Shown here: positions 11,501 through 22,179 of the stretch, piece after piece | How the letters are laid out: each line of letters starts with the position of its first letter | How positions within the stretch are numbered: the first letter of the stretch is position 1 | From: Haematococcus lacustris | Lineage: Eukaryota; Chlorophyta; Chlorophyceae; Chlamydomonadales; Haematococcaceae | Direction: 5' to 3' | Assembly (NCBI GenBank): GCA_030144725.1 | Contig: JASKMD010000009.1 | Location: 4,885,124 to 4,949,123, forward strand | DNA: 64,000 bases | Position numbers and translations under genes: made by a program | Notes under the pieces: generated by a model | Database searches by the model: none | Seen by the model: only the letters and a program-made list of their open reading frames with translations | Told to the model about the DNA's origin: nothing

Positions 11501-12707
11501 CCCTGCTAGGCACAGGCATCGTCCTCAGTGGCAGTGGCAGAGGCAGAGGGAGGGGTGGGCGGCGCAGTCTGTTACCACGCTGCAAGCACTGGTCACCACC
11601 AGACGAGGCCATGGGGCCACATGCTTGGCCCCTCTCTGCCCGCACTGCCTGCCCCTCCACCTATTGCCCTAACCCCGTCACACTCGTCACACTCGTCACA
11701 AGTGTCGAGGTAGCAAGCGGTAGGCAGCGCGGTAGGCAACGCAAGAGGCTGGGGTAGCCCTGTGAGAAGTGGAATGGTGTTGGGTGCAGGTCTGTGCACG
11801 ACCCGGACTCAAAGGGCGACCTGGAGGGGCCGTGCAGCTACGAGCAGGGCCTGCGCACCAAGTTTCCAGAGGTGAGGAGGGCCAGGGCCAGGGCCAGAGC
11901 CAATAAGCTCAGAATGGTAAAATGCTACTCCCTAGTAAGAGTGAAGCATTGATTGGGCAGCATTGACGAGGACACCCTGCCCCACATTCTGCTCCATTGC
12001 TGCGCATCATGTCCACTGCCCCCCCCCGTGCTTCCCCTTGCGTGCTGCCACCTGACCTGCTGCCACCTGGCCTGCTGCCTGGCTGCCCCCCACGCGCTGT
12101 CACACGCCCAGTCCTGCATTTCACACAGCCGAAGCTCCTGCCCTAATCCAAGCCCTTCTGCCCTCAGTGGCTTTACTGCCCTGTTGACCGCCCTGCCCTG
12201 CTGCTTCTCCTGCCTTCTGCACCCAGTCGGTCCTCTGCCTTCATCAACGAAATAGGGTTGCTGCCTTCACAGCTCAGTGGTTCAAGCACCACTGGTTCAA
12301 GAGCACAGCAGAGCAGCAGCAGCTCAGTGGGGTCACTGGTCAAGGGCAGGAGATGGGCAGCAGCAGCAGCAGCAGCAGAGGGGGTGCCACAGCAGAGGTG
12401 CGGTGTAGTGTTTGGATGAGGTGCTGCACTGTGTAGGCCGCACCTGGTGATGCACGGCCCACTGCTGCTGCCCACCCTGGCACCACACCTGCTGCCTGCC
12501 CTGGCACCACACCTGCTGCCTCCCTGCCACCCGCAGTTCGACTTCCCCATCCTCAATGCCAGCAAGGGAGCGGCAGCACCAGGCTTTGGCTTGATCAGGT
12601 ACACCTTACACAGGCTCCGGCAGCAAGCACTGGGACATGTCATACTTTATCTAAGCGTGCTGCTACCACTTTCCTTTCGCCCACTCCCCTGCCCAACCGC
12701 CTATCCA

Positions 12708-12747
<40 letters not shown>

Positions 12748-14115
12748 CCCGCCCTACTGCCCACCCGCCTGGCCCGCCCCTTGCATGCAACTCCCTTGTG
12801 CTGTGTGCCCTGCCAGCATCAGGGATCAACCATACCAGGGCACATTTGCCCCTGCAGTCCCAGCAGACGGGCAGGCACATGTACTTGGTGACGCTACATA
12901 GGCGCAGCCTTTCACTATGTCTATACATGTGCCCTGGCCCCTGTTGGTGACATTCAAGTGGATAGCTGTGCATGCGTCCTGGCCTGGGCTTGGTGGCTGC
13001 CTGCAGCGACGCTGACACCTTGTGGACTGACGAAAGGGAGACTCAGAAGCAGCAGGTGTGATTGGGGCTGTTGCCACCGGACACTGCCTCAATGGATGCT
13101 GGCAGAGGCAGTTGCAGCAGTGGCGGCATAGGCAGGAGCAGCAGCAGCAGCAGAGGCAGCAGAGGCAGCATAAGCAGCATACCATGGACGCACACCGGCA
13201 TACCATGATCAGCTTAGGACGAAGGTACCTGCCGCAAAAATGAAGAATTGAACCAAGCTACCTGAACCTGCCTGCCCCTGCTTGCCCCTTCCTGCACTTT
13301 CTGGACCTGCAACACAAACTGAGCCTGCTGCCGCTGCTGCTGAGCAGATCAAGCGTGCCAAGGGCTTCCTTCACACCCTCTTTGACAGTGCCCCAGAGCA
13401 GGTCAGGCTGGGAATTGTATGGCTGGCCATGCCATGAGTTGTGCGCCAATCAATGCCGGCCATCGAGCAGGTTGCTTGTGGTCCTGCCCAGCCTGCTGAT
13501 GGCCAAGACCAAGCGGCCCTACCCGGCCAAGGATCGAAACACCAAACCACAATCACCATCACCATGCCCCTGATGTATCGCTGTGTCGCCTGCTTCAACT
13601 CTAGCACCTCCGGCATTGCATTGCGCGGGGCTGTATGCCCCTGCCTTGCAACCTGTGATACTCGCAACGACTCAGTACATGCTCACCCTGGCTGCCAGAC
13701 AATTGTGCCCAGATGCCAAATTAGGCGCTGCCACGGCTGGCTGAGGTCGGTAGGACTCATTTTGAATTGCGTGGTGTGTGGCCTGCAGGTGGTCGTTGTG
13801 ATCACGCACTCTGGCTTCACTCGCTCCATCCTGCTGGCAATGCAGGTGGGTGCTTGCAGGAGTCAAACATTTTGAGTAGCTCCCTGCTGGCTGGCTGCTG
13901 GCTAAAGCTTGGTGTGAAGGCTTACTGAAGTGTGATGCCTGTCGCCTCACCGACCTGCGCAGCGGGAGCCGTACCGCCCTCAGAACACAGAGCTAGTGCC
14001 TGCTATCGTGACGCGTGTCAACCACGGCAAGCGCCCTAGCGACAGTGACAGCGACGACTTCGAAGTAGGTGAAGGGGAAGACGAGGACGACATGGCGGAG
14101 GAGGAGACGTTGTAG
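8512..14115 (+). CDS. Secreted phosphoglycerate-mutase-like histidine phosphatase, 383 aa
   Basis: Thirteen exons: 8512-8730, 8930-8974, 9333-9387, 9769-9824, 9944-10034, 10438-10604, 11205-11266, 11790-11871, 12537-12598, 13007-13055, 13348-13401, 13789-13845, 13963-14115. All phases agree and the sum is 384 codons with TAG. Residues 1-24 form a signal peptide (MQARTVCLLALCALTLGLSN), so it probably acts in the secretory path or outside the cell. A His/Lys tract (KHKKHKKHKKK) follows. The catalytic phosphohistidine motif LLLIRHGQ puts the histidine at 116, VVSPLSRC is the typical middle motif, and VVVITHSGFTRS gives the second histidine at 321. LGEDTCDARRS resembles plant PGM-like proteins. 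The C-terminus is acidic (DSDSDDFEVGEGEDEDD). A broad-specificity phosphatase is more likely than a glycolytic mutase. The ATG at 8503 is an alternative start. The last two exons recur at 19148-19474. Confidence 0.9.
9486..9652. repeat. 35-bp minisatellite (GGCAGCAGG-rich)
   Basis: The word CTACGTCTGTA recurs at 9541, 9576 and 9611, a 35-bp period, embedded in GCAGGGGCAGCAGG. It lies in the third intron of the histidine phosphatase gene. Confidence 0.9.
10057..10380. repeat. (CCCCCT)54 microsatellite
   Basis: 324 bp of perfect 6-bp repeat, inside the phosphatase intron 10035-10437. It begins about 20 bp after the donor and ends about 57 bp before the acceptor, so it gives the intron an extreme pyrimidine tract on the sense strand. 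Confidence 0.97.
11274..11416. repeat. 21-bp tandem repeat (GCAGGGGCTGGGGTCACACAT)n
   Basis: About seven near-perfect copies start directly after the exon ending at 11266, in the phosphatase intron. Confidence 0.93.
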
Positions 14116-14361
14116 CGGGAGTGGGGCACGCTCGCCACACTGACACATTGCGCTTCAACAGTTTGAAGGCAATTTTGCTCTTGTTCTTGTGTTGTAGATT
14201 GACAGATGCGGGCGATCTTAAGCTGGCAGCCACAATGTGCAGCAGGTGGATAGTGCTGTCCGCACACCGATGCCGATGGCATCATGTCTCAAATGGTCAT
14301 GATACAATCTGAGCGAATACCAGGACAGAGTGGGAGCAGCATGTATACGGAAGGAATGTCA

Positions 14362-14366
14362 TGTAA
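14362..14366 (+). terminator. TGTAA polyadenylation motif of histidine phosphatase
   Basis: The green-algal poly(A) motif TGTAA lies about 247 nt after the stop codon at 14115. It is the first good candidate noticed on the sense strand. A five-base motif can occur by chance. Confidence 0.4.
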
Positions 14367-15387
14367 GCCTATATATGTGGGTGTGGCTGTGTGGGTGCGT
14401 GAATGTTTAAAAGATGGAGGTAATATTGCGATGTTGGCTTACATGACGGCTGTGTAGAGAGCGTAGGGACAGACGCGGCACTCAGTTTAGAGTGCTTCCA
14501 TATCTATCCACTGATGTCAGGCACACAGCTCAGTGCCTACCTGTAGAGAGCGTAGGGACAGACGCGGTATTCAGTTTAGGGTGCCGAGGTCTGCCCCTCT
14601 AACTGCCTCAAGACGGCCAGTCTCACTCTCTCACTCTGCAGCCCTGAGTGTTCCCAACATGGGGTTGGTAATATGCATGCATGTACTCTCTCAATACTGC
14701 ATCGTTTTCGATAGCGTCTGGCACATTGGTAGCTGCAAATCAATGCGCGTCATCTGACCATCAGCGCACGACATTGGAGTCTTTGCTCGCGTACTGCCAC
14801 ATGTGCCCGCGAACAAATCACAGCGGCGAGACGGGTCTCTCTTAGACGGTGAGCCGCATCCCTGTAAACCCATCTACCTAGCGTAGTGAGCTGATTGTGC
14901 ACAAATGGAATGTCCGGCCGACACCCAACGCGATGCCTGCTGGGCGTGCAGGGCACCTAGACGGGGTGATTGAAACATTGTTTTGTGCTCGCTTCCGCCG
15001 AATACACCTTCTGGGCCGGCGCACACTAAGGTATCACCCCCCCTCCTCCACTGCGTCCTCCATTGTGTTGCACCCGTTGCACCCACAGGAAAACGGCCAC
15101 ATAATGTTTGTTCTTGACCCCTTGGCGCATTTGTTGAAACAAACCGCACGTTAATCAGCCCAGGCCTCTATCAGTTTGACATCTTCAAAGTGACATCATG
15201 TTCTCCAAGCAGAATCAGGGCCACGGGGCTGTGGGGTGGCAGTTGAGCTATGAAACTTTGCACGCAGGTGGATGGGATGTAGGGGAGTGTAACTCTCAGA
15301 GGAGCCGAGTCCAAACTCGGACATGGTGTGGAGTTGTGCGACTGACTGCATGGCCCTGGTCCTGAGATCGGCTAAGGGAGTTGGGGG

Positions 15388-15851
15388 CAGGCTTGTGAAT
15401 CTTCAGATTTTCAATTTTTCAGATTTTCAATTTTCAATGAAAATGAAAGTGTTTCATGTGAAAATGTGAAAGAGTTTCATCTTCAGTGAAACTGAGCGGA
15501 TGCCGCTGGCTCTCAGCCTATCCTTTTAAACGCGGCTTGTTCGTAGGCCTGCACTGCTTGAAATGCAGAAATACTTAGTTTGCCTGAGGTCAGACATGCA
15601 AGCCATTGTAAAAGATACAAGCCGTCCATGCTGTCCGTGGATTCGCCATCTGTGGCGTTTTCTTGCTTGCGCTTCTTCCGCTGTGGCTGTAGCGCCAATC
15701 ACAGCCAAGCCGATCACTCTGCAACACCCGATCTGCGATCTGACCGGGGGCTGCACCCGGCACTTTCAGATGTGCAGTGAATACGTTCAGATTTCCAGAT
15801 GAAAACTTTCATTGAAAATCTGAATGAAAATCTGCAATTTTCACAAGCCTG
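15388..15851. mobile_element. Non-autonomous hAT-type MITE, copy 1 (464 bp)
   Basis: It starts CAGGCTTGTGAA and ends with the exact inverse TTCACAAGCCTG. The similarity of the ends goes on imperfectly for about 60 bp (CAGATTTTCAA words). It is flanked on both sides by the 8-bp direct repeat GTTGGGGG (15380-15387 and 15852-15859). An 8-bp target duplication and a CAGG terminus are typical of hAT transposons. The ends are AT-rich, unlike the surroundings, and no transposase is encoded. Confidence 0.88.
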
Positions 15852-16820
15852 GTTGGGGGTCACAGACCAAAGTGAGCTTTTGACATATCTGAGTATGAGC
15901 GTGTGTAACAATGTCTAAAAGGAGCCTAACCTAGTAAGTAGCATGCTGTAAGTCCCAATGGTCGAGCTGTGGCATTGCCCTCTAGGTAAGGGGGGGAGGT
16001 GGGCTCATTGCCACATCGCCGCAACCGCTTTCCGATCCGACTGCTGCTGCCGACGCGCATGCGCATGTAGAGCAGCCTAAGCGACGAAGGCGGTCGCAGC
16101 GATGACTGCGTGCCCCGCAACGGCCCATATTTGAAACACTAACTTTGATGCTTTGCTGTGCACGGCCTACTAACTGCATAGTTATTCTGGATGGTTGAAA
16201 GGTAGCTGGCTGGGTTGGCTACATTGTGAATCATCTAGCATAGTATTTGGCGCAGTGAGTGCAGAGTTACAGCCGACCTACTAATAAGGGTCGGTTTCCT
16301 GTCATTTTCTGTTAGTTGGGAACACCCGACCTGAGTGCTGTCAAACATATCCTGCAATCCCGGTGCTCAACATCTTTTACACCAGGATGTGTTCACAACA
16401 GGCTGGCGGCTCAGCGTGTCTATACAATGAAAACAACTACGTAGCTACCCAGGGACTACACTTTATTAACCAGAGTCTATAAAGCATACAGTATAACAAT
16501 AGCAGCGAGCGCGGGAGACCAGCCACCAACGTGCCTAACCAACGGCACAAAGATAGCACTAGCCAAGAACTAAACAACGGCACAAAGATAGGACGCACGC
16601 TGAGAGGACACGAGGGCTGTAGGGATTATAACCCGAGAGGACGCACGCTGAGCAATGCAGGCTGGACCTCCATCGCATAGTTTGTTGTCAATTGGGAATC
16701 AGCACTTGTTGATCGGTAATTGGTCGTGCACACAGACCACCCTAATCGCGTATCTTCTGCCAGCTTCTAGCTGCCACGTCCACTGCCGACTGGCAGTGTT
16801 AATGTGGGGAAGTTGACACG

Positions 16821-19134
16821 ATGCAGTCACACCCATGCGTGTGTTACGTGCAAGACACCCCTTCCCCGGCAGTAATTATGCTCCAGGAGAAGGAAGAGAA
16901 GGGAGTGCAAGATGTCAGCATCCCCACCTGCAGCTCCTCAACCAACGTTGCACCTCAACTGCAGCCATACGCCAGCCATGCGCTTCACAAGCTACCCAGG
17001 CGCCCTAGTCCATTGGATGGTCCACTGCCTGGCTGTCCGCTTGCAGTGGAGCAGCAGGCAACGCAGCAATGCTTGCCCACCCGGCAGCAGCAGCAACAGC
17101 AGCAGCAACAGCAGCACCAGCACCAGCTGGAGATGAGTAATACCCGCATAATGGCAGGCCCCGGGGAGGCAGCCGACCAAATGATTATAAAAGGCCCAAC
17201 GGACCTACTCAACGGCCTCCATTCCACCTCACCCTTGCCAGCCAGCAGCACCTCAGGCACTAACCCCCTCCAGCACAGCGGGTACCATGACATGCTGCCT
17301 AGCACAGCCGCCCTGAGTCCACGCTCACCCCCCCCCTGCCTCCTCCCTCATCTGCAACCCAGCCCAGTCAGCCCCCGCACACCCCTGCCCCCTCCGCCGC
17401 CACCGCCTGCAGCAGGCCCTGACACGGTGCCGCTGAGCTTGAGCTGCAGCCACACACCCTGCCCTTCATTGCGCTTATTAGAAGACGGCAGCAGGACAGA
17501 CGTCTCTCACATGACTAGGGTTGTCATGTCTTTAAGCACCTCATACACCACACACTCAACACAGGCCAATACCTCGCACCAAGCTCATGAACTCAGCGTC
17601 CCCACCGGCCCACAATCGTCAGAACAGCCCACCGCCACACAGGGGCAGGGAGGGGAACAGGCGCGGGCAGGCGCCCTTGGACCTTCACTGCAGGCTGCTG
17701 CGCATCATACTACACGCCCTGTGCCCTGCCACACCCTAAGCCCTCTGGCTGATTTCATGCTGGGCTCTCATCGTGCCAGCTGCAGGGGCAGCAGCAGCCC
17801 CTCCCACAACCTGCTGCTGCCGTGGCGGCGCAGGGCTGTGGGCGGCGACGTACAGCCCGGCACTCTGGAACGCCCCTGCCAGCCTGCCCACAGCCTGCTC
17901 CGCCAGGTCCTCAGCAGGACACCGTCAGCACAGCACCGGGGTGGCAGCGATGATGTGGACCTGCATGCCGTGGAATTACTGGGTGCGGCTGCAGAAGGGA
18001 CCGGTGCAGCAGCAGCAGCAGAAGGGGAAGGCGTGGGGGCGGCAGGGGCAGCAACAGCAGTGGGGACAGCAGCGGTGGCAGCAGCATCAGAGCAAGCAGT
18101 GGCAGTAGCAGAGGAGGCAGCAGCGGTAGTGGCAGCAGCAGCAGCAGCAGCAGTGCAGCTGCCCTGCGCTTCTTGCCCCTCACTGTCTGGCCCTGCTGCT
18201 CTGTGCCAGCAGCCCCAGGCGACCCCTGTGCAGCCCCAGGTGGCCTGCACGCCTCAGCCAGGACGCCTCCTAGCTGCAGCCCTGCTCACCTCTGAGCAGC
18301 AGCAGCAGCAGCCGGGGCACCCATCTCAACCCGGGTCCAGCCCGGGTCCAGCCCCAGGCCAGGCTGTAGCCGTCACACCTCAGCCAGGACGCCTCCCAAC
18401 TGCAGCCCTGCTCACCTCTGAGCAGCAGCCGGGGCACCCATGTCAACCTGGGTCCAGCTGCTCCACCCCTTCCCACCCAGGCACCCTCTGTCCGCCACCC
18501 TGCACCCTGACTCCCACTACCGCCCCGGTTGCTGTCCCGCCCGCTGCGGTACAAGCTGCTCCCCGACCCTGCAATTCGAATCAGCCTGCTGCTGCTGCTG
18601 CTGCTGCTGCCACTGCCCCCAGCTCCCTGACCCAGCTCGCTCATTGGCCCGCTGCTGCTGGTCCAGCCCTTTGGGCCAGCCAGCTGCCCGCGGAGCCCAG
18701 AGACCCTGACAGCACCCTGCCACCGGTGGCAGCCGCTGTTCCGTCTCCCGCTCCTCCTCCTTATGACGTGGCAGGGCAGGCTGCAGTGACTGGGGCTGGC
18801 AGCCAGGCAGGGGGTGTGCCAGAGGGCGGGGAGGGGGCAGACGGCAGCCTCAGTGGCCTGGACCTGGACATTGACGTGGGCCAGGATATGGTGGTATACC
18901 ACGACATCGTCCTGGGCAAGGTGAGAGCCGCCCCACACCCCACCCCCGTCCCACCCCCGCCCTACCCCTACCCCTGCCTCAGTCCCTATCCCCCCCGCCT
19001 GCCCCAGGGCTCAAGGACTTGCCCCCACCCCTGCCGCCCGCCCACCCGCCCGCCCACCTGCCTTCCCGCCCCTGCACCCGCCCCCCACTGCCCTGCCCCT
19101 TCAGGGGTCCAGCAGTGTGGTGTATGCGGGGCTG
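16821..19134 (+). pseudogene. Truncated kinase gene: 700-residue leader without kinase domain
   Basis: It is identical to exon 1 of the kinase at 22180 (16821-18920, 700 codons), followed by the intron and only the first 30 bp of exon 2 (19105-19134, GSSSVVYAGL). The duplication junction then cuts it off, so the lysine, HRD and DFG parts are absent. Next comes a copy of the last two phosphatase exons (19148-19474). Exon 1 ends in phase 0 and the phosphatase exon at 19148 starts in phase 0, so skipping the stub would give an in-frame fusion of the Gln/Pro/Ala-rich leader to VVVVITHSGFTRS and the acidic tail. Without splicing the frame stops at 19160. Whether it is transcribed is unknown. Confidence 0.8.
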
Positions 19135-19135
19135 A
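19135..19135. other. Duplication junction with one extra base (A)
   Basis: Copy 1 ends GCGGGGCTG at 19134 and copy 2 begins TGTGGCCTGCAGG at 19136. The A at 19135 matches neither 13776 (G) nor 24494 (T). An untemplated base without microhomology fits end-joining repair. Confidence 0.8.
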
Positions 19136-19147
19136 TGTGGCCTGCAG

Positions 19148-19474
19148 GTGGTCGTTGTGATCACGCACTCTGGCTTCACTCGCTCCATCCTGCTGGCAAT
19201 GCAGGTGGGTGCTTGCAGGAGTCAAACATTTTGAGTAGCTCCCTGCTGGCTGGCTGCTGGCTAAAGCTTGGTGTGAAGGCTTACTGAAGTGTGATGCCTG
19301 TCGCCTCACCGACCTGCGCAGCGGGAGCCGTACCGCCCTCAGAACACAGAGCTAGTGCCTGCTATCGTGACGCGTGTCAACCACGGCAAGCGCCCTAGCG
19401 ACAGTGACAGCGACGACTTCGAAGTAGGTGAAGGGGAAGACGAGGACGACATGGCGGAGGAGGAGACGTTGTAG
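19148..19474 (+). pseudogene. Duplicated last two exons of the histidine phosphatase
   Basis: 19148-19204 (VVVVITHSGFTRSILLAMQ) and 19322-19474 (ending in EEETL and TAG) repeat the exons at 13789 and 13963. The RHG half of the active site is missing, so they cannot form an enzyme alone. They may serve as terminal exons of a chimeric transcript from the truncated kinase upstream. Confidence 0.85.
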
Positions 19475-22179
19475 CGGGAGTGGGGCACGCTCGCCACACT
19501 GACACATTGCGCTTCAACAGTTTGAAGGCAATTTTGCTCTTGTTCTTGTGTTGTAGATTGACAGATGCGGGCGATCTTAAGCTGGCAGCCACAATGTGCA
19601 GCAGGTGGATAGTGCTGTCCGCACACCGATGCCGATGGCATCATGTCTCAAATGGTCATGATACAATCTGAGCGAATACCAGGACAGAGTGGGAGCAGCA
19701 TGTATACGGAAGGAATGTCATGTAAGCCTATATATGTGGGTGTGGCTGTGTGGGTGCGTGAATGTTTAAAAGATGGAGGTAATATTGCGATGTTGGCTTA
19801 CATGACGGCTGTGTAGAGAGCGTAGGGACAGACGCGGCACTCAGTTTAGAGTGCTTCCATATCTATCCACTGATGTCAGGCACACAGCTCAGTGCCTACC
19901 TGTAGAGAGCGTAGGGACAGACGCGGTATTCAGTTTAGGGTGCCGAGGTCTGCCCCTCTAACTGCCTCAAGACGGCCAGTCTCACTCTCTCACTCTGCAG
20001 CCCTGAGTGTTCCCAACATGGGGTTGGTAATATGCATGCATGTACTCTCTCAATACTGCATCGTTTTCGATAGCGTCTGGCACATTGGTAGCTGCAAATC
20101 AATGCGCGTCATCTGACCATCAGCGCACGACATTGGAGTCTTTGCTCGCGTACTGCCACATGTGCCCGCGAACAAATCACAGCGGCGAGACGGGTCTCTC
20201 TTAGACGGTGAGCCGCATCCCTGTAAACCCATCTACCTAGCGTAGTGAGCTGATTGTGCACAAATGGAATGTCCGGCCGACACCCAACGCGATGCCTGCT
20301 GGGCGTGCAGGGCACCTAGACGGGGTGATTGAAACATTGTTTTGTGCTCGCTTCCGCCGAATACACCTTCTGGGCCGGCGCACACTAAGGTATCACCCCC
20401 CCTCCTCCACTGCGTCCTCCATTGTGTTGCACCCGTTGCACCCACAGGAAAACGGCCACATAATGTTTGTTCTTGACCCCTTGGCGCATTTGTTGAAACA
20501 AACCGCACGTTAATCAGCCCAGGCCTCTATCAGTTTGACATCTTCAAAGTGACATCATGTTCTCCAAGCAGAATCAGGGCCACGGGGCTGTGGGGTGGCA
20601 GTTGAGCTATGAAACTTTGCACGCAGGTGGATGGGATGTAGGGGAGTGTAACTCTCAGAGGAGCCGAGTCCAAACTCGGACATGGTGTGGAGTTGTGCGA
20701 CTGACTGCATGGCCCTGGTCCTGAGATCGGCTAAGGGAGTTGGGGGCAGGCTTGTGAATCTTCAGATTTTCAATTTTTCAGATTTTCAATTTTCAATGAA
20801 AATGAAAGTGTTTCATGTGAAAATGTGAAAGAGTTTCATCTTCAGTGAAACTGAGCGGATGCCGCTGGCTCTCAGCCTATCCTTTTAAACGCGGCTTGTT
20901 CGTAGGCCTGCACTGCTTGAAATGCAGAAATACTTAGTTTGCCTGAGGTCAGACATGCAAGCCATTGTAAAAGATACAAGCCGTCCATGCTGTCCGTGGA
21001 TTCGCCATCTGTGGCGTTTTCTTGCTTGCGCTTCTTCCGCTGTGGCTGTAGCGCCAATCACAGCCAAGCCGATCACTCTGCAACACCCGATCTGCGATCT
21101 GACCGGGGGCTGCACCCGGCACTTTCAGATGTGCAGTGAATACGTTCAGATTTCCAGATGAAAACTTTCATTGAAAATCTGAATGAAAATCTGCAATTTT
21201 CACAAGCCTGGTTGGGGGTCACAGACCAAAGTGAGCTTTTGACATATCTGAGTATGAGCGTGTGTAACAATGTCTAAAAGGAGCCTAACCTAGTAAGTAG
21301 CATGCTGTAAGTCCCAATGGTCGAGCTGTGGCATTGCCCTCTAGGTAAGGGGGGGAGGTGGGCTCATTGCCACATCGCCGCAACCGCTTTCCGATCCGAC
21401 TGCTGCTGCCGACGCGCATGCGCATGTAGAGCAGCCTAAGCGACGAAGGCGGTCGCAGCGATGACTGCGTGCCCCGCAACGGCCCATATTTGAAACACTA
21501 ACTTTGATGCTTTGCTGTGCACGGCCTACTAACTGCATAGTTATTCTGGATGGTTGAAAGGTAGCTGGCTGGGTTGGCTACATTGTGAATCATCTAGCAT
21601 AGTATTTGGCGCAGTGAGTGCAGAGTTACAGCCGACCTACTAATAAGGGTCGGTTTCCTGTCATTTTCTGTTAGTTGGGAACACCCGACCTGAGTGCTGT
21701 CAAACATATCCTGCAATCCCGGTGCTCAACATCTTTTACACCAGGATGTGTTCACAACAGGCTGGCGGCTCAGCGTGTCTATACAATGAAAACAACTACG
21801 TAGCTACCCAGGGACTACACTTTATTAACCAGAGTCTATAAAGCATACAGTATAACAATAGCAGCGAGCGCGGGAGACCAGCCACCAACGTGCCTAACCA
21901 ACGGCACAAAGATAGCACTAGCCAAGAACTAAACAACGGCACAAAGATAGGACGCACGCTGAGAGGACACGAGGGCTGTAGGGATTATAACCCGAGAGGA
22001 CGCACGCTGAGCAATGCAGGCTGGACCTCCATCGCATAGTTTGTTGTCAATTGGGAATCAGCACTTGTTGATCGGTAATTGGTCGTGCACACAGACCACC
22101 CTAATCGCGTATCTTCTGCCAGCTTCTAGCTGCCACGTCCACTGCCGACTGGCAGTGTTAATGTGGGGAAGTTGACACG
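19475..22179. other. Spacer with MITE and short repeats, copy 2
   Basis: Identical in the stretches compared to 14116-16820. It should hold the promoter of the intact kinase gene. Confidence 0.7.
20747..21210. mobile_element. Non-autonomous hAT-type MITE, copy 2 (464 bp)
   Basis: Copy of the element at 15388 carried along by the segmental duplication, with the same GTTGGGGG repeats at 20739-20746 and 21211-21218. The insertion therefore came before the duplication. Confidence 0.88.

Larger units (their letters stand above)
14116..16820. other. Spacer with MITE and short repeats, copy 1
   Basis: No gene is seen. It contains an imperfect repeat of about 85 bp (GTAGAGAGCGTAGGGACAGA at about 14454 and 14541), a hAT-type MITE (15388-15851), and a short repeat around 16535-16640 (AACGGCACAAAGATAG and GAGGACGCACGCTGAG, each twice). 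The stretch before 16821 should hold the kinase promoter. The same spacer is at 19475-22179. Confidence 0.7.
13777..19134. repeat. Tandem segmental duplication, copy 1 (5,358 bp)
   Basis: Every stretch I compared here recurs at +5,359. Homology starts at 13777 (base 13776 and its counterpart 19135 differ) and ends at 19134 (19135 differs from 24494). The unit contains the last two exons of the histidine phosphatase, a 2.7-kb spacer with a MITE, kinase exon 1 and the first 30 bp of kinase exon 2. All open reading frames inside the unit have identical translations in both copies, so it is recent or an assembly artefact. Confidence 0.95.
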
